NCBI GenBank assembly: GCA_009692845.1
Contig: SHYK01000002.1
Coordinates: forward strand, 310,001-374,000
Length of the DNA: 64,000 nucleotides
DNA from: Chloroflexota bacterium
GTDB lineage: Bacteria; Chloroflexota; UBA6077; SHYK01
Direction of reading: 5' to 3'
Below the pieces are notes generated by a model. The model saw nothing but the letters and a program-made list of their open reading frames with translations, made no database searches and was not told the origin of the DNA. The position numbers and the translations under genes were made by a program. The stretch's first letter is position 1; each line of letters begins with the position of its first letter. Shown here one piece after another: positions 46,249-55,746 of the stretch.

Positions 46249-48945
46249 ATGCAGCTCGCCTTTGTCCCCCGCGATGCCAGCCCGATTCGCCGCCAGTACC
46301 TCGCGCTCAAACACGAGCACCCGGGCGCCATTCTTTTTTTTCAGCTCGGGGATTTCTATGAGACCTTCGAGGATGATGCTCGGACCGTCGCGGAGGTCTG
46401 CGAGGTTGCCCTAACCTCCCGGGAAATGGGACACGGCGAGCGGGTGCCGATGGCGGGAGTCCCGGTCCACGCCGCCGAAACCTACATCGCGCGATTGGTC
46501 GAGCACGGCTATCACGTGGCCCTGTGTCGGCAGGTCGAGAATCCGGCTGAGGCGGCCATTCGAGGCAGTGCTGGGCTGGTCCGCCGGGAGGTCATCCGGG
46601 TCATCACTCCGGGCACCCTGGTCGATCCGGGCCTGCTGCCGGTCGCCCGGGCGAACCTGCTGGCGGCGATGGCGGTCGACGGCCAGCACACCGGGATCGC
46701 CTACGTCGACATCAACTCGGGCGAGCTGGGCTGCACCGAAATCGGCGGGCCGAGCCAGACCGAGGCCGCCCGGGCCGAGCTGTGGCGACTAGAACCGGCC
46801 GAGATTCTGCTGGAGGCGGCGACATCGGTACCGCTGCCGACCGGCTGCGCATCGACCGATGATCAGTCGCTCTTCCTGGACGCCGAGACCACCCTGTGCA
46901 GCCACTTCGGGGTCGCTTCATTGGTTGCCCTGGGTTTGGCGGAGCGGCCGTTCGCGGCCCGGGCAGCGGCGGCGATCATTCGCTACGCGGCGCGGACCAA
47001 TCCGCAGGCCGGGGCACTGCTTCGGGAGGTCAAAGTCTACGATGCGGCGGGCCACATGATCCTGGACCCGGTGACCCGGGACCACCTAGAGCTGACTCGC
47101 GGGGCCCGCGGGCGCAAGGAGGGGTCTCTCCTCCACACGCTGGATCGCACGCTAACCCCTATGGGAGCTCGCTTGCTGAATACCTGGCTGGCGTCGCCTT
47201 TGCTACAACGGGAACAGATTCAAGCCCGGCTGGACGCGGTGGAAACGCTAGTTGAAACTGACTCGCTCCGGTCCGCGATTCGGGAGCGGCTCAGCGGGCT
47301 GCCGGACCTCGAGCGGCTAACCGGCCGGGCGGTTCAGCGCTTATTGGGCCCCCGAGAGGCCCTGGCGCTGGCCAGGGCAATTGAAGGCGCGCGGGCAATC
47401 GCGGATTGCCTCCAAGTGACGGGTGCCGCGGCGCTCGCTGGTTGCCTCGAACGGCTGGATGTGTCGGACGATTTGGCCGAGCAGATTCGGGGAACCCTGG
47501 TTGAAGACCCACCCGTGAATTTCGGCGAAGGGGTGATCCAGGCGGGGCGTTTGGCTGAGCTCGACGAGCTCTCGGCGCAATCCAGCAGCGGGCGCCAATG
47601 GCTGCTCGATCTCGAACGGGCGGAACGCGACCGGAGCGGGGTGCGGAGCCTGAAGATTGGATACAACCGGGTCTTCGGTTATTACCTGGAAGTTCCGACC
47701 GCGGCCCTCGGCCAAGCGCTGGACTACTACAGGCAGCAGGAGACTGGGGCGGCGACCGTCGGCGCGCTCTTAGAGCAGCTCGGCTATCAGCGTCGCCAGA
47801 CGACCGTGAATGCCGAACGCTTTGTGGTGCCGGCCCTGCGCGATTACGAACGCCAGCAGGCCCGCTCCACTTCTCGCATGGCCGATCTGGAGCGGGAGGT
47901 TTACGAGCAGCTGGTGGCCAAAATCGCCAGCCAGGCGCAAAAACTCCTCCGCGCAGCCTCCGCGCTCGCCGAGCTTGACGCCTTCGCCGGCCTAGCCAGC
48001 CTGAGTCGGGATCGCCACTACGTCCGGCCGGAGCTCACCGAAGAACCCATCATCGAGATTCGGGGCGGCCGCCACCCGGTAGTCGAGAGCGCGCTCGGGT
48101 GGTCGGTCTACGTTGCCAGCGATTTGGCCCTCGGCGGGGCCGCGGCAGAGTCGGAGTCCTCGATCATCCTGTTGACCGGACCGAACATGGCGGGCAAAAC
48201 CACCTATGGGCGAATGGTGCTGCTCATCTGCCTGATGGCCCAGGTGGGCTGCTTCGTCCCGGCTGCCCGGGCTCGGTTGGGACTGGTTGACCGCCTGTTC
48301 CTTCGCTCGGGGGCCAGCGACGACATCGCCGGGGGACAAAGCACCTTCATGGTGGAGATGACCGAGGCGGCGGCAATCTTGCGGAGTGCCACGCCTAACA
48401 GCCTGGCTTTCTTTGATGAGGTCGGGCGGGGGACCAGCACCTACGATGGAATGGCGATTGCGCGCGCTATCGTGGAGTTCCTGGCCACGAGCCCCAGCCA
48501 TGGTTGCCGGGTCATTTTTTCCACCCACTATCACGAGTTGGCTGTCCTGGAAGCCGCCCTCCCCAAGGTCCGGAATTACCGAATGGAAGTGGTTGAGGCT
48601 GCGGATCAGGTCGTGTTTACCTACCGAGTCGTCCCTGGCAATGCCGATCGGAGCTACGGGGTGCACGTCGCCCGACTGGCCGGCCTCCCGCCCTCGGTCG
48701 TGGCTCGTGCCGAAGAAGTCCTCGCCGCACTCGAAGCCGAGGGCGCGCGAGGGGCAGGCCAGGAGAGGCAGCCCCGTACTCCGGTTGGGGCGTCGACTCG
48801 GTCGTCCCTGATCGAGGAGCTGGCCGGGCTGGAGGTGGACATTCTGACCCCGATCGAGGCGCTAAACCGTCTGGCCCGGCTACGGGCCCAAGCAAGAACA
48901 GAGCTGGAGGCCGAGAATGGAACCCAGGGTACCCGCGATCACTGA
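46249..48945 (+). CDS. mutS: DNA mismatch repair protein MutS
   Basis: Recognises mismatches and initiates repair. The N-terminal GDFYETF motif carries the mismatch-stacking Phe and Glu. The Walker A motif is GPNMAGKTT (slightly altered from the usual GPNMGGKST), then SGASDDIAGGQSTFMVEM and FFDEVGRGTSTYDG (Walker B), and STHYHEL. The length of 898 residues is normal. It starts 15 bases after ugd and its end overlaps the next gene by 29 bases. Confidence 0.97.
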   Translation: MQLAFVPRDASPIRRQYLALKHEHPGAILFFQLGDFYETFEDDARTVAEVCEVALTSREMGHGERVPMAGVPVHAAETYIARLVEHGYHVALCRQVENPAEAAIRGSAGLVRREVIRVITPGTLVDPGLLPVARANLLAAMAVDGQHTGIAYVDINSGELGCTEIGGPSQTEAARAELWRLEPAEILLEAATSVPLPTGCASTDDQSLFLDAETTLCSHFGVASLVALGLAERPFAARAAAAIIRYAARTNPQAGALLREVKVYDAAGHMILDPVTRDHLELTRGARGRKEGSLLHTLDRTLTPMGARLLNTWLASPLLQREQIQARLDAVETLVETDSLRSAIRERLSGLPDLERLTGRAVQRLLGPREALALARAIEGARAIADCLQVTGAAALAGCLERLDVSDDLAEQIRGTLVEDPPVNFGEGVIQAGRLAELDELSAQSSSGRQWLLDLERAERDRSGVRSLKIGYNRVFGYYLEVPTAALGQALDYYRQQETGAATVGALLEQLGYQRRQTTVNAERFVVPALRDYERQQARSTSRMADLEREVYEQLVAKIASQAQKLLRAASALAELDAFAGLASLSRDRHYVRPELTEEPIIEIRGGRHPVVESALGWSVYVASDLALGGAAAESESSIILLTGPNMAGKTTYGRMVLLICLMAQVGCFVPAARARLGLVDRLFLRSGASDDIAGGQSTFMVEMTEAAAILRSATPNSLAFFDEVGRGTSTYDGMAIARAIVEFLATSPSHGCRVIFSTHYHELAVLEAALPKVRNYRMEVVEAADQVVFTYRVVPGNADRSYGVHVARLAGLPPSVVARAEEVLAALEAEGARGAGQERQPRTPVGASTRSSLIEELAGLEVDILTPIEALNRLARLRAQARTELEAENGTQGTRDH

Positions 48946-50731
48946 ACCCGCAGGCTCGGAGCGGCTGCGCGGGACCCCTTCCCGGGCGGAGTTCGGTTCC
49001 GACTACATGGCCGAGGTGATCCGAGCCCTCGGCATCAAATACGCGGCGCTCAACCCCGGGTCCAGCTTTCGGGGGCTCCACGATTCGCTGGTGAACTTCA
49101 ACGGAAACGAGCGGCCCGAGATCATCGAATGCTGCCACGAGGAAGTAGCGGTGGCGATTGCGCACGGCTATGCCAAGGCGGCCAATGAGCCGATGGTGAC
49201 CATCGCACACAACGTGGTGGGGCTGCAGCACGCGACGATGGGGATCTTCAACGCCTGGTGTGATCGGGTGCCCATGCTGGTACTGGGCGGAACGGGTCCG
49301 GTCGACGCCATGCAGCGACGGCCCTGGATCGATTGGATGCACACCGCCCTGGTGCAGGGGAACCTGGTGCGCGATTTCGTCAAGTGGGACGACCAGCCGG
49401 CCGGGTTGGCCGCCTGTGGGGAGGCGCTGGCCCGCGGTTTTCGGGTAGCGACCACCGAGCCGATGGGGCCGGTCTACGTGTGCTTCGACACCGAGCTCCA
49501 GGAGATGCGGGTCGACGAGAGGCTCTTGATCCCTGAGCTGGGCCGGTTGGGGGCGCCGACCGCCCTGGGGCCGGACCCCGACGCCTTGGTGCGGGCGGCC
49601 GATCTCCTCGTGAAAGCCGAAAGGCCCGTCATTGTCGCGGACCTGGTGGGTCGCAATCCGGGTGCCGTATCAGCGCTGGTCGGCCTGGCGGAGGCACTGG
49701 GGGCGCCGGTCCTGGATAAGGGGAACCGCTTCAACATGCCGACCACCCATCCACTGGATGCAAGCGACTTTGCCTTCGAGGCGCTCCAAGACGCGGATCT
49801 GGTGCTGCTCCTGGACGTCCGGGATGCTTATGGTGCTTTGACGACGGTGGACCGGGTGACTCGAACCAGCGTCTACGTCCAGCCGCCAGACGCGCAGATC
49901 ATCGTCATGTCGGTGAACGACCTGTTGGTCCGGAGCTGGACCGGCGATTACCAGCGAATGGTTCCGACGGACCTGAGCATCGCGGCAGACACCTCAATTG
50001 CCCTGCCGCTGCTATTGGCCTTAGTACGGGGGGCACTGGTCAAGAATGGGGCTGCCCGGGATCGGGCGTCGGAACGGGGAGCGGTCTGGGCGGACCGCAC
50101 TCGAGCTGCCCGCCGCCGCTGGCGAGACGAGGCGGCGTCGGCCACCGCCCGGTCGCCGCTGGCGTTGCCCGCGGTGGCGGCGAGCGTCTGGGACGTGATC
50201 AAGGGCGAGGATTGGGTTCTCGCCAACGGGGCCCTGCAGGGCTGGGCTAGGCGGCTGTGGGACTTCCGGGAGCCGTATCAGTATTTGGGCACCAGCGGGG
50301 GAGCCGGGCTCGGCTATGGCATGGGGGCTTCGATGGGCGCGGCACTTGCCGCCCGGGGGACCAACCGATTGGTGGTTGACCTCCAGGCCGACGGCGATCT
50401 GCTGTTTACCGCGAGCGCGCTGTGGACGGCTGCCCACCATCAGCTCCCGATTTTGACCGTGCTGCACAACAACCGCTCCTACTACAACTCCGAAGAGCAT
50501 GCGATCAGCGTGGCCCGGTTCCGGGAACGACCGCTCGAGAATGCCGGTATCGGAACTCGGATCGACGATCCGGCGGTCGATTTCGCCACTCTGGCGCGGG
50601 CTTTCGGCTTGCACGGGGAGGGTCCCATCACCCGGGCGGAAGACCTGGAGCCGGCCCTCAAGCGCGCGTTGCGGTTCGTCAAGGAGCAGGGCCGACTTTC
50701 CCTGGTAGATGTAGTCTGTGAGACTCGGTAA
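48917..50731 (+). CDS. Thiamine-pyrophosphate-dependent enzyme (acetolactate synthase-like)
   Basis: A 604-residue protein with the three-domain layout of TPP decarboxylases and synthases. The Pyr domain contains the activating glutamate in CCHEEVAVAIAHGYAKA (about residue 75), the middle domain follows, and the PP domain has the GDG-type motif ADGDLLFTASALW ending in LHNNRSYYN. No FAD-domain signature was evident. It could be an acetolactate synthase-like, sulfopyruvate- or benzoylformate-decarboxylase-like enzyme; no pathway partner is adjacent. It lies between mutS (overlapping) and mutL, so it appears inserted in the repair operon. Confidence 0.82.
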   Translation: MEPRVPAITEPAGSERLRGTPSRAEFGSDYMAEVIRALGIKYAALNPGSSFRGLHDSLVNFNGNERPEIIECCHEEVAVAIAHGYAKAANEPMVTIAHNVVGLQHATMGIFNAWCDRVPMLVLGGTGPVDAMQRRPWIDWMHTALVQGNLVRDFVKWDDQPAGLAACGEALARGFRVATTEPMGPVYVCFDTELQEMRVDERLLIPELGRLGAPTALGPDPDALVRAADLLVKAERPVIVADLVGRNPGAVSALVGLAEALGAPVLDKGNRFNMPTTHPLDASDFAFEALQDADLVLLLDVRDAYGALTTVDRVTRTSVYVQPPDAQIIVMSVNDLLVRSWTGDYQRMVPTDLSIAADTSIALPLLLALVRGALVKNGAARDRASERGAVWADRTRAARRRWRDEAASATARSPLALPAVAASVWDVIKGEDWVLANGALQGWARRLWDFREPYQYLGTSGGAGLGYGMGASMGAALAARGTNRLVVDLQADGDLLFTASALWTAAHHQLPILTVLHNNRSYYNSEEHAISVARFRERPLENAGIGTRIDDPAVDFATLARAFGLHGEGPITRAEDLEPALKRALRFVKEQGRLSLVDVVCETR

Positions 50732-50770
50732 GGTGTAGCTCGGCACGATAGCAAGGGGCGACAATAGACC

Positions 50771-52501
50771 ATGCCGATTCGTGAGCTAGCCCCGGAACTC
50801 ATTGCCCAGATTGCGGCCGGCGAGGTGGTAACCCGCCCGGGCGATGCGGTCAAAGAGTTGGTGGAGAACGCGGTCGACGCCCTCCTGGCTCGCCCGGCCG
50901 GCTCCTTGCCGGGCGCCATTGCGATCGAAATCGCGGATGGCGGCTACACCCGGATCCGGGTGGCCGACAATGGCTGTGGCATCCCGGCCCAGGAGTTGCC
51001 CCTGGCGCTGCGGCGGCATGCCACCAGCAAGATCGCCGAGGCCGAGGACCTCGAACACATCGTATCGCTGGGGTTTCGGGGCGAAGCCCTGGCGGCGATC
51101 GCCGCCGTGGCTGACGTCACCGTACTGAGCGCCCCGATGGGCGCTGAGGTCGGTGCTTGGGTGGAGGCGGTGGGCGGAGAAATCGGTGTGGTGCGGGCGG
51201 CCAGCCGTCCAATCGGCACGACCCTAACGGTCGAGCGGGTCTTCGAGCGATTGCCCGGCCGGCGTAAGTTTCAGCGGGCCCCTTCGGCCGAAGCGGCGCA
51301 CATTTCGCGAATCGTCCAGGGCTACGCGCTCGCTTACCCGGAGATCGCGTTCAGCCTGGGGTCGGATGGGCGGGCAGTGCTCGCGACGCCCGGGAGCGGC
51401 GATGTGCGCCTGGCGGTAAAGGCCATTTTTGGGGTCGAGGTCGAGCGCGAGATGTTGGTCCTGCTGGACGAGCGGGAGAACACGGACGGCCACTTGTCCG
51501 CACTCGCCTTGTCCGGCTTGATTGGCGATCCCGATCTCCATCGAGCCACCCGCAATGGGATCTTCCTCACCGTCAACCGACGGCCGATCGAGAGCCGGTC
51601 GCTGGGTTTCGCCATTGAGGACGCGTATGCCACTCAATTGCCGGTCGGGCGGCATCCGATGGCCATTATTGACATAACAGTGCCGCTAGAAGAGCTGGAC
51701 CCGAACGTCCACCCGACCAAGCGGGAGGTGCGGCTGCAACGGGAGCGCCTGGCCTTTGGGGCCCTCCAACAGGCAATTCGGGGTACGCTCGGCCGTTTCA
51801 CCGGCATCCCGCTGATGGGTGACCGGGCTCGCGCGGGTTTTGTCGGCGGGAGAGAGTGGCCCCAGGCAGTGACCATGCCCAGCTTCAGCGCGGCGCCGGT
51901 GGCAATCGCGAGTGCCGAGCGGGAGCGGCCGCGGCTGGGCAGCCTGCGGATTCTGGGCCAGGTCGGGCTGACCTACATCATTTGCGAGGGCGAGGCGGGG
52001 CTGTACCTAGTGGACCAGCATGCGGCTCATGAGCGGGTTCTGCTGGAGCGGCTGGAACACGCCCTCGGTCACCAGGAAGGCGCTCAGCTGCTGCTGGCGC
52101 CGGTGGGCCTAGCGCTGCCGCCCGCCCTCCGTGGGGCAGGACCCCAGTACATCGACGCCCTGACCAGGCTGGGCTTCGCCGCCGAGGCGTTGGGAGAATC
52201 GGACTTTGTGGTCCGCGCCGTGCCGGCCGCGTTGCCCGCGCGGGGGATCGATCGGGCGCTGCAAGAGACTCTGGAGTCGTTGGACGAAGAAGGCCCTGGG
52301 CCCGATTGGCGGGAGCGGCTGGCGGTTTTACTCTCCTGCAAGACCGCGGTCAAAGCGGGCCAGCACCTCGAAATCGCCGAGATGCAGGCGCTACTCCAGC
52401 AGTTGGACGAGGCTACCCTATGCGCGACCTGCTCCCACGGGCGCCCAACCGCAATCCTCCTGTCCCATGCCGCCCTCGAGCGGGAGTTCGGCCGCCGCTG
52501 A
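50771..52501 (+). CDS. mutL: DNA mismatch repair protein MutL
   Basis: GHKL ATPase coordinating mismatch repair. N-terminal motifs KELVENAVDAL, DNGCGIP, RHATSKI and GFRGEALAAI form the ATP site. The C-terminal domain carries the endonuclease motif DQHA-x2-E-x4-E (VDQHAAHERVLLE), plus SCKTAVKAG and CATCSHGRP, so this is a nicking MutL, as expected in bacteria lacking MutH. The length is 576 residues. The ATG has AAGGGG upstream. Its 3' end overlaps an opposing gene by 84 bases. Confidence 0.96.
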   Translation: MPIRELAPELIAQIAAGEVVTRPGDAVKELVENAVDALLARPAGSLPGAIAIEIADGGYTRIRVADNGCGIPAQELPLALRRHATSKIAEAEDLEHIVSLGFRGEALAAIAAVADVTVLSAPMGAEVGAWVEAVGGEIGVVRAASRPIGTTLTVERVFERLPGRRKFQRAPSAEAAHISRIVQGYALAYPEIAFSLGSDGRAVLATPGSGDVRLAVKAIFGVEVEREMLVLLDERENTDGHLSALALSGLIGDPDLHRATRNGIFLTVNRRPIESRSLGFAIEDAYATQLPVGRHPMAIIDITVPLEELDPNVHPTKREVRLQRERLAFGALQQAIRGTLGRFTGIPLMGDRARAGFVGGREWPQAVTMPSFSAAPVAIASAERERPRLGSLRILGQVGLTYIICEGEAGLYLVDQHAAHERVLLERLEHALGHQEGAQLLLAPVGLALPPALRGAGPQYIDALTRLGFAAEALGESDFVVRAVPAALPARGIDRALQETLESLDEEGPGPDWRERLAVLLSCKTAVKAGQHLEIAEMQALLQQLDEATLCATCSHGRPTAILLSHAALEREFGRR

Positions 52502-53395
52502 GCCGTCGTCATGGGGGACGCCTCCCGAAAAACTCGGGCAGACGAGAGACGTATTACCTGCCGCCCCCAGGTCAGCTACCCCCGAAGCAGTGAGCGGCGG
52601 AGCGGTGGCCAGCCGGCGGAGCAGAAGCCCAGCGCCGGCCAAGGACGCGCCCAGACCGGCGAAATAGAGCCAGGTGCGGGGATCCTGGGGCGACATGATC
52701 GTTGAGCTCGCCAGTGCGGCCAGGATGAACAGGGTGACCGTTACCATCCATCCCATCAGCGGGACGCGAAGAGTCGCCGCGTCGGCGGTGAGCGCGCCGC
52801 TCAGGCTGAGGGCGGCCCCGACTGAGATCCAGCCCGCGATCACCCGATCGGTGAGCAGAGTGAGCGGCCACGGCCAGACCAGCGCGCCGTAGCTCGGGAA
52901 GACAAACATGGCCGCCGCCCAGACGGCCATTACGAGTCCAGCGAAGGCGAGCATGAGGTGCTCCGCGCGGGTGAGGCGCCGCCCACTGAAAACGTCGCGG
53001 CGGGCGGGCGGCTCGGTGCGGGCCAGGATGGCGGCGCCCGCCATGATCACGCCGTAGAGGCTGACCCAGAGCCAGGTCTGCGGCCGATCCCAGAAGAATT
53101 TCTCCGCGTGCAGCCCGGTGGCGGCCAGCATGAGCCCCGCGAAAACGACGATGGGGCCGATCAAGAGACGGACTTCCTGCCAGGAACGGGCGATGAATAG
53201 GGCACCCAGCGTGGTTAGACCGGTGCCCAGATAGCCGGCCCCGATGAAATAGACCGTGCTCAGCTGGCCGGTCGGCGGGCCGACCGGCCAGACAAAGTAG
53301 TCGGCGGTCCGGTCGGGGGCCCCAATCAACACGGCCCCCGTGATCAGCCCAGTGATGCCCAGGATCGTGAGGTAGACGCGCGTATGCCACGACAT
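52418..53395 (-). CDS. Hypothetical eight-helix membrane protein
   Basis: A 325-residue protein, not assigned to a family. About eight hydrophobic helices lie in residues 5-265, arranged as two similar halves of four (for example YFIGAGYLGTGLTTLGALFIARSW in the first half and DRVIAGWISVGAALSLSGAL in the second), suggesting an internal duplication. The last 60 residues are hydrophilic and low in complexity, and are encoded antisense to the end of mutL, so the true C-terminus may be non-essential. No neighbour gives a clue to function. Confidence 0.6.
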   Translation of the reverse strand: MSWHTRVYLTILGITGLITGAVLIGAPDRTADYFVWPVGPPTGQLSTVYFIGAGYLGTGLTTLGALFIARSWQEVRLLIGPIVVFAGLMLAATGLHAEKFFWDRPQTWLWVSLYGVIMAGAAILARTEPPARRDVFSGRRLTRAEHLMLAFAGLVMAVWAAAMFVFPSYGALVWPWPLTLLTDRVIAGWISVGAALSLSGALTADAATLRVPLMGWMVTVTLFILAALASSTIMSPQDPRTWLYFAGLGASLAGAGLLLRRLATAPPLTASGVADLGAAGNTSLVCPSFSGGVPHDDGSAAAELPLEGGMGQEDCGWAPVGAGRA

Positions 53396-53474
53396 GCTAA
53401 CCCCTCGCCGCCGAATGACCTATGGAGAACTAGCGCAAGCCCCGCCTCGTTATGTTCAGGATCGGGGCAACCGG

Positions 53475-54125
53475 CTAGCGACGCGTCTGCAGTTGGTGGT
53501 AGGCGAACTCTTTGCGCGCGTCCACCAGGCGCATGCCGCGCCGGATGCGCTCGAGGATGGCGTCCTCGGCGGTCTCGACGTCGGCCGCCGCCTCCAAGAT
53601 CGAATCCTCATGAATCTTGGGCACGACCACGATGCCGTCCGCGTCGCCGACCAGGATGTCGCCCGGCCGAACCTGGACGTCCCCCAGCGAAACTGGGACG
53701 TTCATCGCGTCGCACTCGACCCGATCTTTGCCGGTGCGCATGAAGCGGCTCTTGCTGAAAATCGGGTAGCCGAGCTCGAGGCTGCGGGCGACGTCCCGAC
53801 AGACCCCGTTGATGACGGTACCCCCGACCCCCCGAATGTGGGACATCTCGGTGAGGATATTCCCCCAGACCGTGGCGTCCAGCCGTCCGGCGTTGTCGAG
53901 GACGCAGATGTCGCCCGGCGGCACATCGTCGATGTAGTCGCCGACCGTCCCCCGCTCCTCGTAGCCGATGGTCCGATAGTGCACGGTGAACGCCCGTCCC
54001 ACGAGGCGGAAGCTCGGATCGAGCGGTGCGATGCCGAGGGCCTGGCCATGCACCCCCAACCGGTCCATGGCGTCCGAGATCGCGGCGGTGGAATAGCGCT
54101 TATAGGCTTCGACTTTCTCGTCCAT
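53475..54125 (-). CDS. RraA-like protein (HMG/CHA aldolase-type)
   Basis: Belongs to the RraA/4-hydroxy-4-methyl-2-oxoglutarate aldolase fold. The core GGTVINGVCRDVARSLELGYPIF contains the Gly-x3-Asp-Gly-like motif with Arg-Asp for pyruvate and metal binding, and the C-terminal PGDILVGDADGIVVVP is diagnostic. The length of 216 residues is typical. The ATG at 54125 is chosen over longer frames because AGGGGG lies upstream and the family starts there. It follows the flavoprotein gene by 34 bases, an apparent two-gene operon. An aldolase or decarboxylase role in ring or side-chain catabolism is plausible. Confidence 0.88.
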   Translation of the reverse strand: MDEKVEAYKRYSTAAISDAMDRLGVHGQALGIAPLDPSFRLVGRAFTVHYRTIGYEERGTVGDYIDDVPPGDICVLDNAGRLDATVWGNILTEMSHIRGVGGTVINGVCRDVARSLELGYPIFSKSRFMRTGKDRVECDAMNVPVSLGDVQVRPGDILVGDADGIVVVPKIHEDSILEAAADVETAEDAILERIRRGMRLVDARKEFAYHQLQTRR

Positions 54126-54159
54126 TTTCTTTCCCCCTCTTGATTTGCGAGCCAGTTGT

Positions 54160-55566
54160 CTAGGAGGCGGCTTCCGCCTCCCAGTTTCCGAACAAGTTGT
54201 TGAGCGATTCGGCCAGGGTTGGGTGGGCAAAAACCATATTGCGGAGAGTCGTCCAGGGCACGTTGCCCAGCATCGCGATCTGGAGCATAGCCATCAGCTC
54301 GCCACCGTCCACTCCCAGGATTGCGCACCCGAGGATTTGATCGTTGTCGGCGTCGACCACGGCTTTCAGGAACCCCCGGGTTTCGCCGGTCTCAATCGCC
54401 CGGGCAACCCAGGCCATGGGCATCTTGGCGACCCGGATCTTGCGGCCGGCGGCGCGGGCCTCGGCCACGCTAAGACCGATTCGCGCGAGCTGGGGGTCGG
54501 TGAACACGGTATAGGGAACCATCCGGCCAGCCGTGCTCGCATTCCCGCCCTCGATCACGTTGGTTCGGACGATCCGGAAATCGTCGTAGGAGATATGGGT
54601 GAACCAGGGGCCGTCCTTCACGTCGCCCATGGCAAATACCCCAGGTACGCTCGTTTCGAGCCTGGGGTTGACTTTGATCAACCCTCGCTCGTCTGACTCG
54701 ATCCCGGCTGCCGCGAGGTCGAGTCGATCCACGTTCGAAGTGCGTCCGGCCGCCAGCAGGAGGTGCGATGCCGCTACAAAACGCTGTCCAGCGGCCGTCT
54801 TAACCTCGGCCATAACCCCCGGGCCAACTGGACCGACTCCGCTGATCTCGCTCCCGAGGATGAGCTCGATGCCGTCCTCGCGCAACATGTTCGCCAGCGC
54901 TTCCGAGACGTCCACGTCTTCGCGGGGGGTTAGCCGCTGCATTCGCTCGATGATGGTCACCTGACTGCCGAATCGCCGAAACATCTGGCTGAACTCTAGT
55001 GCCACGTAGCCGCCCCCGACCACCAGCAGGTGCTCTGGAAGCTCGTTCAACTCCATGACTGACGTCGAATCCAGCGGCGTGATGGTCTCCAGGCCCGGAA
55101 TGGCGGGACGCTGGGGACGGGCCCCGACGTTGATGAAGATCTGCTCCGCGACTACCTGACGAGTGCCGCCGGCGTTGAGGTTGATCTCCAGCGTCTTGGG
55201 GCCTGTGAACCGAGCGTGACCGAAGATCAGATCCATATCGGGGGTCTGCTCCATGCGCCGTTGGCTGGAGTCGCGCCAACTCTCCACCAGCGCACGCTTG
55301 CGCTCAACCACTGCGCCCAGGTCGACCTTCACGGGGCCAGTCTGGACCCCGAAGTCGGAAGCCCGGCGGGCCAGGTAAGCGACCCGCGCGCTCGCCGCCA
55401 TGGTCTTGGTGGGAGTGCAGCCGTCATTGATGCACGTCCCGCCGACGAACCGCTCCTCGATGAGCGCCGTGTGGCGGCCCGACTGGGCCAGCGCGGTGGA
55501 GAGTGGACCACCGGCTTGGCCAGCACCCAGCACGATCGCGTCGAATCGTTCCGGAATGATGGCCAA
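54160..55566 (-). CDS. FAD pyridine nucleotide-disulfide oxidoreductase (mercuric-reductase-like)
   Basis: A 468-residue flavoprotein. The N-terminal FAD fingerprint is VLGAGQAGGPLSTALA, and the redox-active disulfide is in GGTCINDGCTPTKTM (CxxxxC). The NAD-binding motif is VVGGGYVALEFSQMF, and the second FAD motif is VFAMGDVKDGP. The dimer domain includes AHPTLAESLNNLF with the catalytic His. The TPTKT sequence after the disulfide is like mercuric reductase-type branches rather than lipoamide dehydrogenase, but the N-terminal HMA domain and C-terminal Cys pair are missing. TTG start with GAGGAG 8 bases upstream. Confidence 0.88.
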   Translation of the reverse strand: MAIIPERFDAIVLGAGQAGGPLSTALAQSGRHTALIEERFVGGTCINDGCTPTKTMAASARVAYLARRASDFGVQTGPVKVDLGAVVERKRALVESWRDSSQRRMEQTPDMDLIFGHARFTGPKTLEINLNAGGTRQVVAEQIFINVGARPQRPAIPGLETITPLDSTSVMELNELPEHLLVVGGGYVALEFSQMFRRFGSQVTIIERMQRLTPREDVDVSEALANMLREDGIELILGSEISGVGPVGPGVMAEVKTAAGQRFVAASHLLLAAGRTSNVDRLDLAAAGIESDERGLIKVNPRLETSVPGVFAMGDVKDGPWFTHISYDDFRIVRTNVIEGGNASTAGRMVPYTVFTDPQLARIGLSVAEARAAGRKIRVAKMPMAWVARAIETGETRGFLKAVVDADNDQILGCAILGVDGGELMAMLQIAMLGNVPWTTLRNMVFAHPTLAESLNNLFGNWEAEAAS

Positions 55567-55746
55567 TGTCGATATCTCCTCGATCAGCGAGCGCCGTACC
55601 TTACCACACCGGCCCCGCAGTCACCGGGTGTCTCCTCGGCTATTGGAAGATCGCTCGGCCGTGGTTGCGCTATCATCCCCTGGCCATCCCGAATTCGCCG
55701 CTCAGGCTATCCGAGACCTGCTTAGCCTGCTCCAGGGCACCATTAA

